A stretch of DNA of 64,000 bases from a bacterium c-19 (GCA_009917405.1 QZED01000001.1:124001-188000), one strand, 5' to 3'; shown: positions 46,000 to 56,100, counted from the stretch's first letter. Numbers and translations are program-made. The notes: a model not told the origin generated them from the letters alone.

Positions 46000-47496
46000 T
46001 CACCTGCTTCCTGCATGTTTGACTTGCAAAATACGCAGTTCTTCTTCTTGTAAATGTATCCCTCTCAACATCATGCGATTGCCTCTTAACGCTTCTATAG
46101 AACAAATACCCATACCGCCCATCATTTCTTTTAATTCCAACGTCCATGCTTGAATCAAATGAATGAGCTGTCGTTTTGCCTGTTCGACATGGAGACGCTT
46201 TACAAGCGCATCTTTTTGTGTCGCAATGCCCCAATTACAATTTCCTTTTGTGCAATCACAGCACATATGACATCCCATCGCTATGAGTGCCGCCGTTCCA
46301 ATCGCAACCGCATCCGCACCAAGAGCAATGGCTTTCAGCACATCCGCACTATTGCGAATACCGCCAGCCGCAATTATGGAGACGTCTTCACGTATGCCTT
46401 CCTCTCGTAGAGTCTGATCCACACTGGCTAATGCCAATTCCAATGGTATACCTACATGATCGCGAATTCTGGTAGGCACCGCACCGCTACCTCCGCGCAT
46501 ACCGTCTATATAAATGATATCTGCGCCACTTCTAGCGATACCGCTGCATATGGCCGCAATATTATGTACAGCCGCTACTTTCACGATGATAGGTTTTTCA
46601 TATTGGGTGGCTTCTTTCAAAGAGTTTACCAGCTGTCGAAGATCTTCAATGGAATAAATATCATGATGCGGTGCCGGAGAAATTGCCTCACTTCCCTCTT
46701 CTATCATTCTTGTATCAGCGATCAAAGCAGAATTTTTACGACTTGGTAAATGACCGCCAATTCCTGGTTTTGCGCCTTGCCCAATTTTAATTTCGATCGC
46801 AGCAGAATGTTTTAGATACGTTGGATCGACTCCGAACCTTCCACTGGCAACCTGTACAATGATGGAATCCTTATCCGAATAGAATGCTTTAGGAAGACCG
46901 CCTTCCCCACAGTTATAAAATGTGCCAAGTGCTTTCGCCGCCTCCAAAAGCGCTTGATGCGCCGGATAAGAAATAGCCCCTAAAGACATGCCCGCAAAAA
47001 GAATCGGGGTTTTTAAATGCAGATGCGGATGTACTTTGATTTGAATATTTCCATTTGTATCTCTAGTGATATGGTGGGTTCGTTTTCCTAAAAACGTTCG
47101 TACTTCCATCGGTTCACGTAATGGATCGATACTGGGATTGGTCACTTGTGATGCATTGATCAACAGATGATCGAAGTATTTAGGATATGCTTTGTCATTT
47201 CCCATGGAAGACAGTAACATTCCACCATGTTCTGCTTGTTGATAAATTTCCTGCATATCTTCCATTTGCCAATATCCATGATGATATTCATTTCGATTGG
47301 CAATAATTTTCAATGCATTCTGATGACAATATTCCACGCATCGCTGGCAATTTACACAAGATAGAGAATCGATTATCATCTTCTTTTTTTCTGCATCATA
47401 ATGATATACACCATTGGCACATTGAAATTCACATGCACGACATGTATCACATCGATCTTGATCCTTGATAATTTCATATTTTGGCTGCTTTTTCAT
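46000..47496 (-). CDS. Glutamate synthase FMN/Fe-S domain subunit
   Basis: The 498-residue protein has an N-terminal two-cluster ferredoxin domain (CDTCRACEFQCANGVY and CVNCQRCVEYCHQNA, about residues 16-62). The FMN-binding synthase domain of GOGAT follows: SLGAISYPAHQALLEAA, GQGAKPGIGGHLPSRK, IIYIDGMRGGSGAVPTRIRDH, and MGCHMCCDCTKGNCNWGIATQ with the 3Fe-4S Cys. The N-terminal ferredoxin domain suggests electrons from ferredoxin, because no GltD small subunit is encoded here. It overlaps the glutaminase gene by 4 bp. Confidence 0.92.
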   Translation of the reverse strand: MKKQPKYEIIKDQDRCDTCRACEFQCANGVYHYDAEKKKMIIDSLSCVNCQRCVEYCHQNALKIIANRNEYHHGYWQMEDMQEIYQQAEHGGMLLSSMGNDKAYPKYFDHLLINASQVTNPSIDPLREPMEVRTFLGKRTHHITRDTNGNIQIKVHPHLHLKTPILFAGMSLGAISYPAHQALLEAAKALGTFYNCGEGGLPKAFYSDKDSIIVQVASGRFGVDPTYLKHSAAIEIKIGQGAKPGIGGHLPSRKNSALIADTRMIEEGSEAISPAPHHDIYSIEDLRQLVNSLKEATQYEKPIIVKVAAVHNIAAICSGIARSGADIIYIDGMRGGSGAVPTRIRDHVGIPLELALASVDQTLREEGIREDVSIIAAGGIRNSADVLKAIALGADAVAIGTAALIAMGCHMCCDCTKGNCNWGIATQKDALVKRLHVEQAKRQLIHLIQAWTLELKEMMGGMGICSIEALRGNRMMLRGIHLQEEELRILQVKHAGSR

Positions 47497-48557
47497 TTTG
47501 CGTCCTCCTCATAAGTAACAACATATGCTTCTTGTGCTTTCAGCGAAAACAATCGATTCAGTTGCGGACTCATTTTGCGAATGGCACTTTCTTCACTGGC
47601 CATATAGACACAGGATGCTTGTTCGCCAATCATCAAAGATCGAAGTTTTAAACGATCATTCATGGCGCCGACACCATCTTGAAAACCTAAGATAATACTG
47701 AACGGACCATTGATCAGCATCGATCCCAAGTTTCTTCGAAGCATTGTATAATAGCGTTTTTTATCCGGTCTCATTTGATCGATTTCATCCCAAAAAGGCG
47801 CTGCCAAAATATCCGCGCATTCTACAAAAGACAGTTGGTGTTTCCGCATCAGAAAATCCAATTCATATGTGATAACTTCTGTATCTGTCAATAAGGAACA
47901 TGGATAATCAAACATTTCTATATAACGCCGGTTGGCATCGTAGCTGGATATCTCTCCATTATGTACCAAAGCAAAATCCAGCATGCCAAAAGGATGTGCG
48001 CCTGCCCACCAGCCAGGCGTATTCGTCGGATAACGGCCATGCGCAATCCATGTATATGCTTGATACTGATTCAAACAATAAAACTCTGCCAAATCTTCCG
48101 GATAGCCAACACCTTTGAAAACTCCCATGTTCTTTCCACAGGAAAATATATAAGCGCCTGTTATGGATGTATTGACATAAAACATTGTTTCTGTCATTTT
48201 ATTTTCATCATGTTCTACACTCTCGATAAAATATCGCCAAATTAGCGGGGCGTCCTTGATTTGGGAATGTGGTTTGGTGGGTATTTCTTCTTCATGTAAG
48301 ATGTTCCAATGATGAGACAAATACGCTTCACATGCATCCTTGCATTGTAAAGTATCATAAAAAAGATGCAAAGCATACTCGTTTTTATGTTCTGGATAGA
48401 TGCCATACGCCGCAAAACCGCCGCCAAGACCATTGGAGCGCTCATGCATCATCTGCATCGCCTGCGTAATGCGCTCTCCGTTCTCACGGTGTTTATCTTT
48501 ATGGATCAAAGCCGCAATCGCACATCCGGATGGTATGCGAAATTCTCCTTCTTTCAT
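47493..48557 (-). CDS. Class II glutamine amidotransferase subunit of split GOGAT
   Basis: The 354-residue protein is the glutaminase part that feeds ammonia to the FMN subunit. The nucleophile Cys lies after an 11-residue propeptide (RIPSGCAIAALIHKD). Other Ntn-hydrolase marks are ARIAHGRYPTN-like WIAHGRYPTNTPGWWAGAHPF, LVHNGEISSYDANRRYIE and LTDTEVITYELDFL. The ATG at 48557 follows GAGAGGAGCG; the frame stays open far upstream through the leader but without a start signal. It is the first gene of a four-gene operon ending with asnB. Confidence 0.92.
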   Translation of the reverse strand: MKEGEFRIPSGCAIAALIHKDKHRENGERITQAMQMMHERSNGLGGGFAAYGIYPEHKNEYALHLFYDTLQCKDACEAYLSHHWNILHEEEIPTKPHSQIKDAPLIWRYFIESVEHDENKMTETMFYVNTSITGAYIFSCGKNMGVFKGVGYPEDLAEFYCLNQYQAYTWIAHGRYPTNTPGWWAGAHPFGMLDFALVHNGEISSYDANRRYIEMFDYPCSLLTDTEVITYELDFLMRKHQLSFVECADILAAPFWDEIDQMRPDKKRYYTMLRRNLGSMLINGPFSIILGFQDGVGAMNDRLKLRSLMIGEQASCVYMASEESAIRKMSPQLNRLFSLKAQEAYVVTYEEDAK

Positions 48558-48577
48558 AGTGATCGCTCCTCTCAAAA

Positions 48578-48630
48578 TAAAAAAAACAAAGAGCGTTGCA
48601 CAAAAATGCAATGTGCATAAGCCTCTTTGC
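48578..48630 (-). promoter_or_regulatory. Leader terminator (attenuator) of split-GOGAT operon
   Basis: On the minus strand GCAAAGAGGC pairs with GCTCTTTG around an inner GCAC/GTGC stem, followed by T8. It begins about 5 nt after the predicted +1 and ends 20 bp before the first gene. The 5' arm shares AAGCAAAG with the divergent glnN leader. Confidence 0.8.
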
Positions 48631-48642
48631 TTAACGTGTTTT

Positions 48643-48671
48643 ATCTTAATCACTTCGCTACTTTTTGTCAA
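48643..48671 (-). promoter_or_regulatory. Sigma-A promoter of split-GOGAT operon
   Basis: On the minus strand TTGACA (48671-48666) and TAAGAT (48648-48643) have a 17-bp spacer. Confidence 0.83.
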
Positions 48672-48698
48672 GTAAAATTTTAAAAATAAAAAAAAGGA

Positions 48699-48727
48699 TT
48701 GACAACTGCTTTTCACATGTTTATAAT
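48699..48727 (+). promoter_or_regulatory. Sigma-A promoter of glnN
   Basis: TTGACA at 48699-48704 and TATAAT at 48722-48727 are perfect consensus boxes with a 17-bp spacer. The -35 box is 27 bp from the divergent -35 box. Confidence 0.9.
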
Positions 48728-48739
48728 TAACGCAAACAA

Positions 48740-48778
48740 GCAAAGGCGCTGTAATCGAAAGGTACAGTGTCTTTTTTT
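48740..48778 (+). promoter_or_regulatory. Leader terminator (attenuator) of glnN
   Basis: AAAGGCGCTGTA (48742-48753) pairs with TACAGTGTCTTT (48763-48774) with two G-U pairs and is followed by a T run. It begins about 8 nt after the predicted +1 and lies 26 bp before the glnN start. Confidence 0.82.
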
Positions 48779-48803
48779 GTATTTGAAGAAAGGATGGATA
48801 TTT

Positions 48804-50882
48804 ATGAATACGATACCTGAATATTTTGGTGAATATGTATTTAACGATACGATCATGCGCCAGCGACTTCCAAAAGATATTTACCACAAAATGAAAGCAA
48901 CAATGGAACAAGGTACATCTTTGGATTTGAGCGTGGCCAATGTTGTCGCAAATGCAATGAAGGACTGGGCCATTGAAAAACAGGCAACCCATTATACCCA
49001 TTGGTTTCAACCGATGACCGGTATTACAGCAGAGAAACATGAAAGTTTTATTTGCCCGCAAGACGCATCTCATGTCATTCTTGAATTTTCAGGAAAAGAA
49101 TTGATCAAAGGAGAACCGGATGCTTCCAGTTTTCCAAACGGCGGGCTGCGCGCTACTTTTGAAGCACGAGGGTATACAAATTGGGATCCTACCTCTTTTG
49201 CCTTCATCAAAGATCATACCTTATGCATCCCTACTGTGTTTTGTTCCTTTGATGGCTCTGCATTGGATAAAAAAACGCCGTTGTTAAGATCCATGGAAGT
49301 CATCAACCGACAAGCAATGCGTATTATTTCTTTATTTCCGAATGAAGGAATCACACATGTTTCGACCACTGTAGGGCCGGAACAGGAATACTTCTTAATC
49401 GACAAAGCGCTGTATGAACAACGACCGGATCTCATATTGACTGGTCGTACCTTGTTTGGAGCCAAAGTAACACGTGGACAAGAAATGGAAGATCACTATT
49501 TTGGGATGATTTCACAGCGTGTTTCTGCCTTTATGCAAGACGTCGATCAAGAATTATGGAAACTTGGTATTTTTGCAAAAACGGAACATAAAGAAGTTGC
49601 CCCGGCACAATTTGAGTTAGCCCCTGTTTTTACAACTGCGAATATTGCATCCGATCAAAATCAGTTAACGATGGAAATTTTACAAAAAGTCGCAGAACGT
49701 CATGGATTTGCCTGTCTGTTACATGAGAAACCGTTTGCGCATATCAATGGCAGTGGTAAACATAACAACTGGTCCTTGACAACGAATAACGGCATCAATT
49801 TGTTAGAACCTGGTCAAACACCACAGAAAAATGCGCGCTTTTTACTATTTTTATTAGCTGTTGTGAAAGCCGTAGATGAATATCAGGGATTACTTCGTGT
49901 ATGCGTTGCTACAGCTGGCAATGATCATCGTCTTGGCGCCAATGAAGCGCCACCTGCGATCATTTCAATATTTTTGGGAGATGAATTGGAAGCCGTATTG
50001 GATGCAATCGAGAACGATCATGTTTACGATCAAACTTATGAACGATCCATGAAAATTGGTGTAGATGCACTACCAAAATTTCCAAAAGACACGACCGATC
50101 GTAACCGTACCTCTCCATTTGCGTTTACCGGAAACAAATTTGAATTCCGCATGCTGGGATCCTCCCTATCCATTTCTTGTCCCAATTATATCCTCAATAC
50201 GATCGTTGCGGAAGAATTAAGTAAATTTGCGGATGTTTTAGAAAATGCAAATGACTTTGAAAAAGCACTGCATACATTGATCAAAGAAACCATTCAAGAA
50301 CATAAGCGTATTATATTCAATGGCAATGGATATACAGAAGAATGGCTGAAAGAAGCAAAACAGCGTGGTCTTTTGAATTTACCAACCACCGCTGACGCCA
50401 TTCCTTACTATATTACTTCCAATAATATTGCCTTATTTACAAAACACGGGATCTTCAATGAAAACGAGCTGAAAGCAAGAGATGCGATTCTCTATGAAAC
50501 CTACTATAAAAAATGCAACATTGAAGCCTTGACAATGGTACGCATGGTAGAACAGGATATATTACCGGCTGTCATTGATTATGAAAACATGTTATTAATG
50601 AATGCTGAAAAAAAACAATTACTTTTCAAACAGGAAAAGCATACAACATTGATTCAGAAATTGGATGAATTAACCAATGCTTTATATGAATCCACGCAAA
50701 CATTAAAAGAAAAATTAAAACAAATGGATGAACATGATATGAAAGCAGCTGCGATGTCATGTAAGGAATCGATTCTTCCACAAATGGACATTGTGCGGCA
50801 TTATACAGATCAATTAGAAGAAATAACAGCGAAAAGCTACTGGCCATATCCGGATTACTTTGATTTGCTTTATCGCTCATAA
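48804..50882 (+). CDS. glnN: Glutamine synthetase type III
   Basis: The 692-residue length and motifs fit GSIII, the large dodecameric form common in Bacteroides and some Firmicutes. Visible motifs are FPNGGLRATFEARGYT, TTVGPEQEYFLIDK, EVAPAQFELAPVF, KPFAHINGSGKHNNWSL and DRNRTSPFAFTGNKFEFRMLGSS. The C-terminal third is helical and Glu/Lys-rich. The ATG at 48804 follows GAAAGGATGG; the longer open frame upstream runs through the leader and promoter. It is monocistronic and ends at a bidirectional terminator. Confidence 0.96.
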   Translation: MNTIPEYFGEYVFNDTIMRQRLPKDIYHKMKATMEQGTSLDLSVANVVANAMKDWAIEKQATHYTHWFQPMTGITAEKHESFICPQDASHVILEFSGKELIKGEPDASSFPNGGLRATFEARGYTNWDPTSFAFIKDHTLCIPTVFCSFDGSALDKKTPLLRSMEVINRQAMRIISLFPNEGITHVSTTVGPEQEYFLIDKALYEQRPDLILTGRTLFGAKVTRGQEMEDHYFGMISQRVSAFMQDVDQELWKLGIFAKTEHKEVAPAQFELAPVFTTANIASDQNQLTMEILQKVAERHGFACLLHEKPFAHINGSGKHNNWSLTTNNGINLLEPGQTPQKNARFLLFLLAVVKAVDEYQGLLRVCVATAGNDHRLGANEAPPAIISIFLGDELEAVLDAIENDHVYDQTYERSMKIGVDALPKFPKDTTDRNRTSPFAFTGNKFEFRMLGSSLSISCPNYILNTIVAEELSKFADVLENANDFEKALHTLIKETIQEHKRIIFNGNGYTEEWLKEAKQRGLLNLPTTADAIPYYITSNNIALFTKHGIFNENELKARDAILYETYYKKCNIEALTMVRMVEQDILPAVIDYENMLLMNAEKKQLLFKQEKHTTLIQKLDELTNALYESTQTLKEKLKQMDEHDMKAAAMSCKESILPQMDIVRHYTDQLEEITAKSYWPYPDYFDLLYRS

Positions 50883-50930
50883 ACAAAAAACCTTATACTT
50901 CTATCTTATAAAGAAGTATAAGGTTCTTTT
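50883..50930. terminator. Bidirectional terminator between glnN and the sigma gene
   Basis: AACCTTATACTTCT and AGAAGTATAAGGTT form a 14-bp stem. The plus strand continues CTTTT, and the minus strand continues with a T6-rich run, so it can serve both convergent genes. Confidence 0.9.
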
Positions 50931-50937
50931 ATACCGG

Positions 50938-51741
50938 TTAAGATGCATGCTCTTTTGAACGTAATTTTTGAATTACTTGTGCAAGTACATGTTCTGCCTG
51001 GTAATAAGGTAGTGTATCAAATAGATCGCTTTGTGCTTCGAAAGCTTCCATTTGTTTTGTATACAACTGTATCTGTTCTTTTGGAAGCTGTTTTAACGAA
51101 AGATATTCCCATGCCTGCGGATAAAGACGATGCGTTTGAATGGCATGACCCAATCTTCGCATACAGTCACAATGTCCATTCACCATGCAGTAATTGTCCA
51201 AAAATCCTTTCACTTTTTGCCTGCTTCTTGATAAAATTTGTCTAAAATTTTCTGGTGTCATTTCCATAATTGTAGCGCCGTGTTTCGCATCGATATGAAA
51301 CATGGCACCAAGCACATACACACATCTTGCGCGTGCATCCAAACATTGCAACATGACATTGCTACAAGAATATTTCAATTCTTCTGCTAATTGCTCAGTG
51401 GCTACATTGCTGACATAAGGAACATCAAAATGCTCTTCTACCAAATCATTTGCATAAATTTCAAAGTTCAAACCTTGAAAACGTGAACGTTTTTCCCTTT
51501 CACGAAGCAGGTAATTCACGCTCAACCGATAGACCCAAGTTGAAAATTCGCTTTCAAATCGAAACGTGGACAGCTTATCCAAAATGCGCAAACAAATTTC
51601 CTGACTGGCATCTTGTGCATCTGCAAGATTACCCAACATGCGCAAAGATAAGTTGTAGACAAGGTCGCTGACAGAGCGCACAACCTGTTCCTGTGCATCC
51701 ATGTTTTTTTCAACTGCTTGTTTGATAATGGTTTCTTCCAT
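50938..51741 (-). CDS. ECF-like sigma-70 family factor
   Basis: The 267-residue protein has sigma region 2 (VVRSVSDLVYNLSLRMLGNLADAQDASQEICLRIL, read in parts) with FSTWVYRLSVNYLL, and a region 4-like helix-turn-helix (HGATIMEMTPENFRQILSRSRQKVKGFLDNYC). A C-terminal extension of about 75 residues begins with a Cys/His patch CMVNGHCDCMRR. No anti-sigma gene is adjacent. The start at 51741 follows AAAGAGGCGG. Target promoters are unknown. Confidence 0.87.
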   Translation of the reverse strand: MEETIIKQAVEKNMDAQEQVVRSVSDLVYNLSLRMLGNLADAQDASQEICLRILDKLSTFRFESEFSTWVYRLSVNYLLREREKRSRFQGLNFEIYANDLVEEHFDVPYVSNVATEQLAEELKYSCSNVMLQCLDARARCVYVLGAMFHIDAKHGATIMEMTPENFRQILSRSRQKVKGFLDNYCMVNGHCDCMRRLGHAIQTHRLYPQAWEYLSLKQLPKEQIQLYTKQMEAFEAQSDLFDTLPYYQAEHVLAQVIQKLRSKEHAS

Positions 51742-51808
51742 ATGTATAACCGCCTCTTTCAATGATTAGATACAAGGAGTTCAAAAATGTGACAATCCAC
51801 AACATTAT

Positions 51809-53224
51809 TTATGCTGCGGAAACACTTTCTTTGGATGCTTTATGAATCCATGCGTTTAATTTCTTAATCTCGTGATATGCAAAACATAACACGATGATGC
51901 CGCTGGAAATATCTGCCAAAGGCCCTGCATAAAGAATACCGTCAAGTCCAAAGAACATTGGCAAAATGACAATCAACGGAATCAGCAACAACAGCTGTCG
52001 TAACGTTGATAAAATACTGGCCTTCATTGGCTGACCGGTCGCTTGAAAATAATTGGTCGTCACAATCTGGAAGCCTGATGTAAAGATGCCAAATAAATAA
52101 ATGCGCATTGCTTTTAGCGCAAAATCTGTAAATGCATCATCCGCATTCCCAAACACTTTCAAAATTAAATCCGGAATTAATTCACATAAAAGCCAGCCCA
52201 ACAATACAACGAAGGTTGCACATCCCACTGCCAAAAGATATGTCTTTTTAATTCGCTTTGGTAGATTTGCACCACGATTGAAACCCATAATCGGTTGTGA
52301 ACCGACTCCGATTCCAATGCAGAAAGCGACAATGATCATACTGATTTTTAAAACAATGCCCATAGCGCTCAATGCGATATCACCGCCGACACTTGATAAG
52401 TTCCCATAATGAACAAGTGAATTATTTAATATGATTTGCATAATTGCCTGTGCTGACTGTGTGATACAGCTGGAAATGCCCAAAGATAATATTCTTTGCA
52501 CAATATGCGGCTGTAAACGCAAGTCTGCCTTGCAAAAGCGCATATGCTTGCCCTTTTTCCAAAAGTAATATAACAAGACGAGCGCTGAAAGAATCTGTGA
52601 AGAAATGGTTGCGATTGCAGCTCCGCCGACACCCCAATGAAATACAAAAATATACAACGGATCAAGCACACAGTTTAATACGGCACCGATCACAATACTG
52701 TACATAGAAAGTGCCGGACTGCCATCTGTTCTTGCCATATTGGAAAGTGAAATACCAACTACATTAAACGGTAATCCGATAAATATAATTGCCGCATATT
52801 GTATCGAATATTCCATATTGGCATCGGTCGCCCCAAACAATGTGAGAATCGGTCTTAAAAAAACTAAACCGATCACAGCCAAGATAATACCACTTAATAC
52901 GGATAAGACAAGCACATTTCCCAATGTCTGTTGTGCTTCTTCATCTCTTTTTTCTCCGAGCTTTATGGAAGCGTATGCACTTCCACCGGCACCGATCAAA
53001 GTAGCGATAGCAAGGACAATTGAGACAATTGGAAATGCGACTGTTGTGGCGGCATTTCCCAAATAGCCGACTCCTTGTCCGATAAAGATCTGATCGACAA
53101 TATTGTAAACGGCATTTACCAACATGGAGATTACTGCTGGCAATGCAAATATGCGTAATAGCTTTCCGATCGGTTCATACCCTAACGGATTTCCGCTCTT
53201 ACTGATTTTTGTTGCTTGATTCAT
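51809..53224 (-). CDS. MATE family efflux transporter
   Basis: The 471-residue membrane protein has about 12 hydrophobic segments in two similar bundles. Typical features are LRIFALPAVISMLVNAVYNIVDQIFIGQGVGYLGNAA at the start (read in parts), GAGGSAYASIKLGEK, IGVGSQPIMGFNRGA, and FQIVTTNYFQATGQPMKA. MATE proteins export cationic drugs or metabolites using Na+ or H+ gradients. The start at 53224 follows an AGGGA site; a longer frame opens at 53284 without one. It lies 67 bp upstream of the sigma gene on the same strand. Confidence 0.93.
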   Translation of the reverse strand: MNQATKISKSGNPLGYEPIGKLLRIFALPAVISMLVNAVYNIVDQIFIGQGVGYLGNAATTVAFPIVSIVLAIATLIGAGGSAYASIKLGEKRDEEAQQTLGNVLVLSVLSGIILAVIGLVFLRPILTLFGATDANMEYSIQYAAIIFIGLPFNVVGISLSNMARTDGSPALSMYSIVIGAVLNCVLDPLYIFVFHWGVGGAAIATISSQILSALVLLYYFWKKGKHMRFCKADLRLQPHIVQRILSLGISSCITQSAQAIMQIILNNSLVHYGNLSSVGGDIALSAMGIVLKISMIIVAFCIGIGVGSQPIMGFNRGANLPKRIKKTYLLAVGCATFVVLLGWLLCELIPDLILKVFGNADDAFTDFALKAMRIYLFGIFTSGFQIVTTNYFQATGQPMKASILSTLRQLLLLIPLIVILPMFFGLDGILYAGPLADISSGIIVLCFAYHEIKKLNAWIHKASKESVSAA

Positions 53225-53342
53225 TTGTATTCCCTGCCTTCTTTTTATGTAACGATTATTATAACTTTCAATTACTTTCTTCAATTATGAAATAACGTAA
53301 GTATACACCTGTTATCTTTGATTCCCAAGTAAATAATATCGA

Positions 53343-53371
53343 AATAAAACCGACCAGAACGATCGGTTTTA
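53343..53371 (-). terminator. Rho-independent terminator of purA
   Basis: On the minus strand AAAACCGA and TCGGTTTT form the stem, followed by a short T-rich run. Confidence 0.75.
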
Positions 53372-53402
53372 ATCATACAAATAAAGATTAACAATCATTT
53401 AT

Positions 53403-54689
<1,287 letters not shown>

Positions 54690-54718
54690 CTACCTCCGTT
54701 ATGCTGATTCGCATTCAT

Positions 54719-54757
54719 GAAAAAAGGTGTTCTGCTTTTTGACGGAACACCTGTTCC
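54719..54757 (-). promoter_or_regulatory. Leader hairpins of purA, possible attenuator
   Basis: On the minus strand AGGTGTTC (54752-54745) and GAACACCT (54732-54725) form a stem followed by T6. Overlapping it, GGAAC (54757-54753) and GTTCC (54748-54744) can form a second hairpin at the very 5' end. The two cannot form together. Confidence 0.65.
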
Positions 54758-54763
54758 TGTACT

Positions 54764-54792
54764 ATTATACAGAAAACACATTCATTCGTCAA
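54764..54792 (-). promoter_or_regulatory. Sigma-A promoter of purA
   Basis: On the minus strand TTGACG (54792-54787) and TATAAT (54769-54764) have a 17-bp spacer. Confidence 0.82.
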
Positions 54793-54927
54793 TCCTAAAG
54801 CAGTTGAATGTTTAGAATGTAACGATATATGAATGAAAAATAACTCATATGTTATCAATGATATATATCAAAACATTAGATTTATAATTCTTATTGAAAA
54901 GCATCGAATTATCTCATAGCGCAACAG

Positions 54928-56100
54928 CTAAAGGAAGCCGCGATTTTTTAAGAACTGTTCGATTCTCGCTAATGCTGCTTTAATTTCTTCAATACTGTAA
55001 GCATAAGAAACACGAATAAAGCCTTCACCTGCTTCACCGAATGCCGTACCCGGTACACAAGCAACTTTCTGATCCGCAAGTAGTGCTTCACAAAAGGCTT
55101 CACTGGTAAGATTAGTACTTTTGATACAAGGGAAAATATAGAATGCACCCTGCGGCATATGTGTTATCAAGCCTAATTTGTTAAAGCCATTAACGATAAA
55201 GTTACGGCGTGTGAAATAAGAATCACGCATTTCAGCGACATGATCCATACCGTTGCGCAGTCCTTCGATCGCACCGTATTGAGCAGCGGTTGGTGCGGAC
55301 ATGATTACATACTGGTGAATTTTATTCATTGCCTTTATGAGATATTCATTGCCGCATACATAACCTAAACGCCAACCGGTCATCGCAAATGCCTTGGAAA
55401 AACCGGAAATCAATAATACCTGATCTTTTATTTGGGGGAAATTCGCTGGTGAACAGTGTTTTACATCGTAAGACAGCTCGGCATAAATTTCATCACTGAT
55501 CACAAGAATGCCCCTTTCCTGAATGATCGGTACAAGCGGTTCATAATCCTCATACGTCATTACGCCACCGGTCGGATTGCTGGGAAAGTTTAACAGAATC
55601 GCTTTAGTTTTCGCGGTAATTGCGGCAGCCAATGCTTCCTTGGTCAGCTTAAATTGATTATCTGCCTTTAACTCAATAATAACCGGTTTCCCCCCTGCCA
55701 TTACCACACTCGGCTCATAGGCAACATATCCCGGGCTTAATACGATCACTTCATCGCCTTCATTGATAATTGCACGCATCGTGATATCAATCGCTTCACT
55801 TCCGCCTACCGTCACAATGACATTTTCCTTAGGCTGATAAGATAAGTCAAAGCGCTGTTTTAAATAGCGACAGATCTCCTTACGTAGTTCAAACAAACCT
55901 TGATTGGCGGTATAAAAAGTTTTTCCCTGTGAAATAGAATAAATCGCAGCTTCACGGATATGCCATGGTGTCGCAAAATCCGGTTCACCGACACCGAGCG
56001 AAATTACTCCCTCGGTTTCCGATGCCAAATCGAAAAACTTTCGAATACCGCTGGGTTTAACCTGCTTCACTCGTTCGCTTAACATCATTTCTTTTCTCAT
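54928..56100 (-). CDS. PLP-dependent class I/II aminotransferase
   Basis: The 390-residue enzyme has SLGVGEPDFATPWHIREAA, NPSNPTGGV-like LNFPSNPTGGVMTYED, DEIYAEL, and the PLP lysine in LISGFSKAFAMTGWRLGYV. C-terminal FIRVSYAYSIEEIKAALARIEQF fits the aspartate/alanine group. The start overlaps the Lrp-type regulator in an ATGA. The regulator-aminotransferase pair resembles Bacillus AlaR-AlaT (YugG-YugH), so alanine synthesis is plausible but not proven. Confidence 0.92.
   Translation of the reverse strand: MRKEMMLSERVKQVKPSGIRKFFDLASETEGVISLGVGEPDFATPWHIREAAIYSISQGKTFYTANQGLFELRKEICRYLKQRFDLSYQPKENVIVTVGGSEAIDITMRAIINEGDEVIVLSPGYVAYEPSVVMAGGKPVIIELKADNQFKLTKEALAAAITAKTKAILLNFPSNPTGGVMTYEDYEPLVPIIQERGILVISDEIYAELSYDVKHCSPANFPQIKDQVLLISGFSKAFAMTGWRLGYVCGNEYLIKAMNKIHQYVIMSAPTAAQYGAIEGLRNGMDHVAEMRDSYFTRRNFIVNGFNKLGLITHMPQGAFYIFPCIKSTNLTSEAFCEALLADQKVACVPGTAFGEAGEGFIRVSYAYSIEEIKAALARIEQFLKNRGFL

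Noticed and set aside
48731-48778. Glutamine riboswitch before glnN
   Set aside because: The leader is too short and lacks the conserved glnA-motif bases. Only the terminator stem is present.
48699-48803. Upstream extension of glnN to 48699
   Set aside because: It would start inside the promoter and read through the terminator hairpin. The ATG at 48804 has the ribosome site and family N-terminus.
48558-49073. Upstream extension of the GOGAT glutaminase frame to 49073
   Set aside because: The extension runs through two promoters and leaders and into glnN. The family start with the RIPSGC motif and a good ribosome site lies at 48557.
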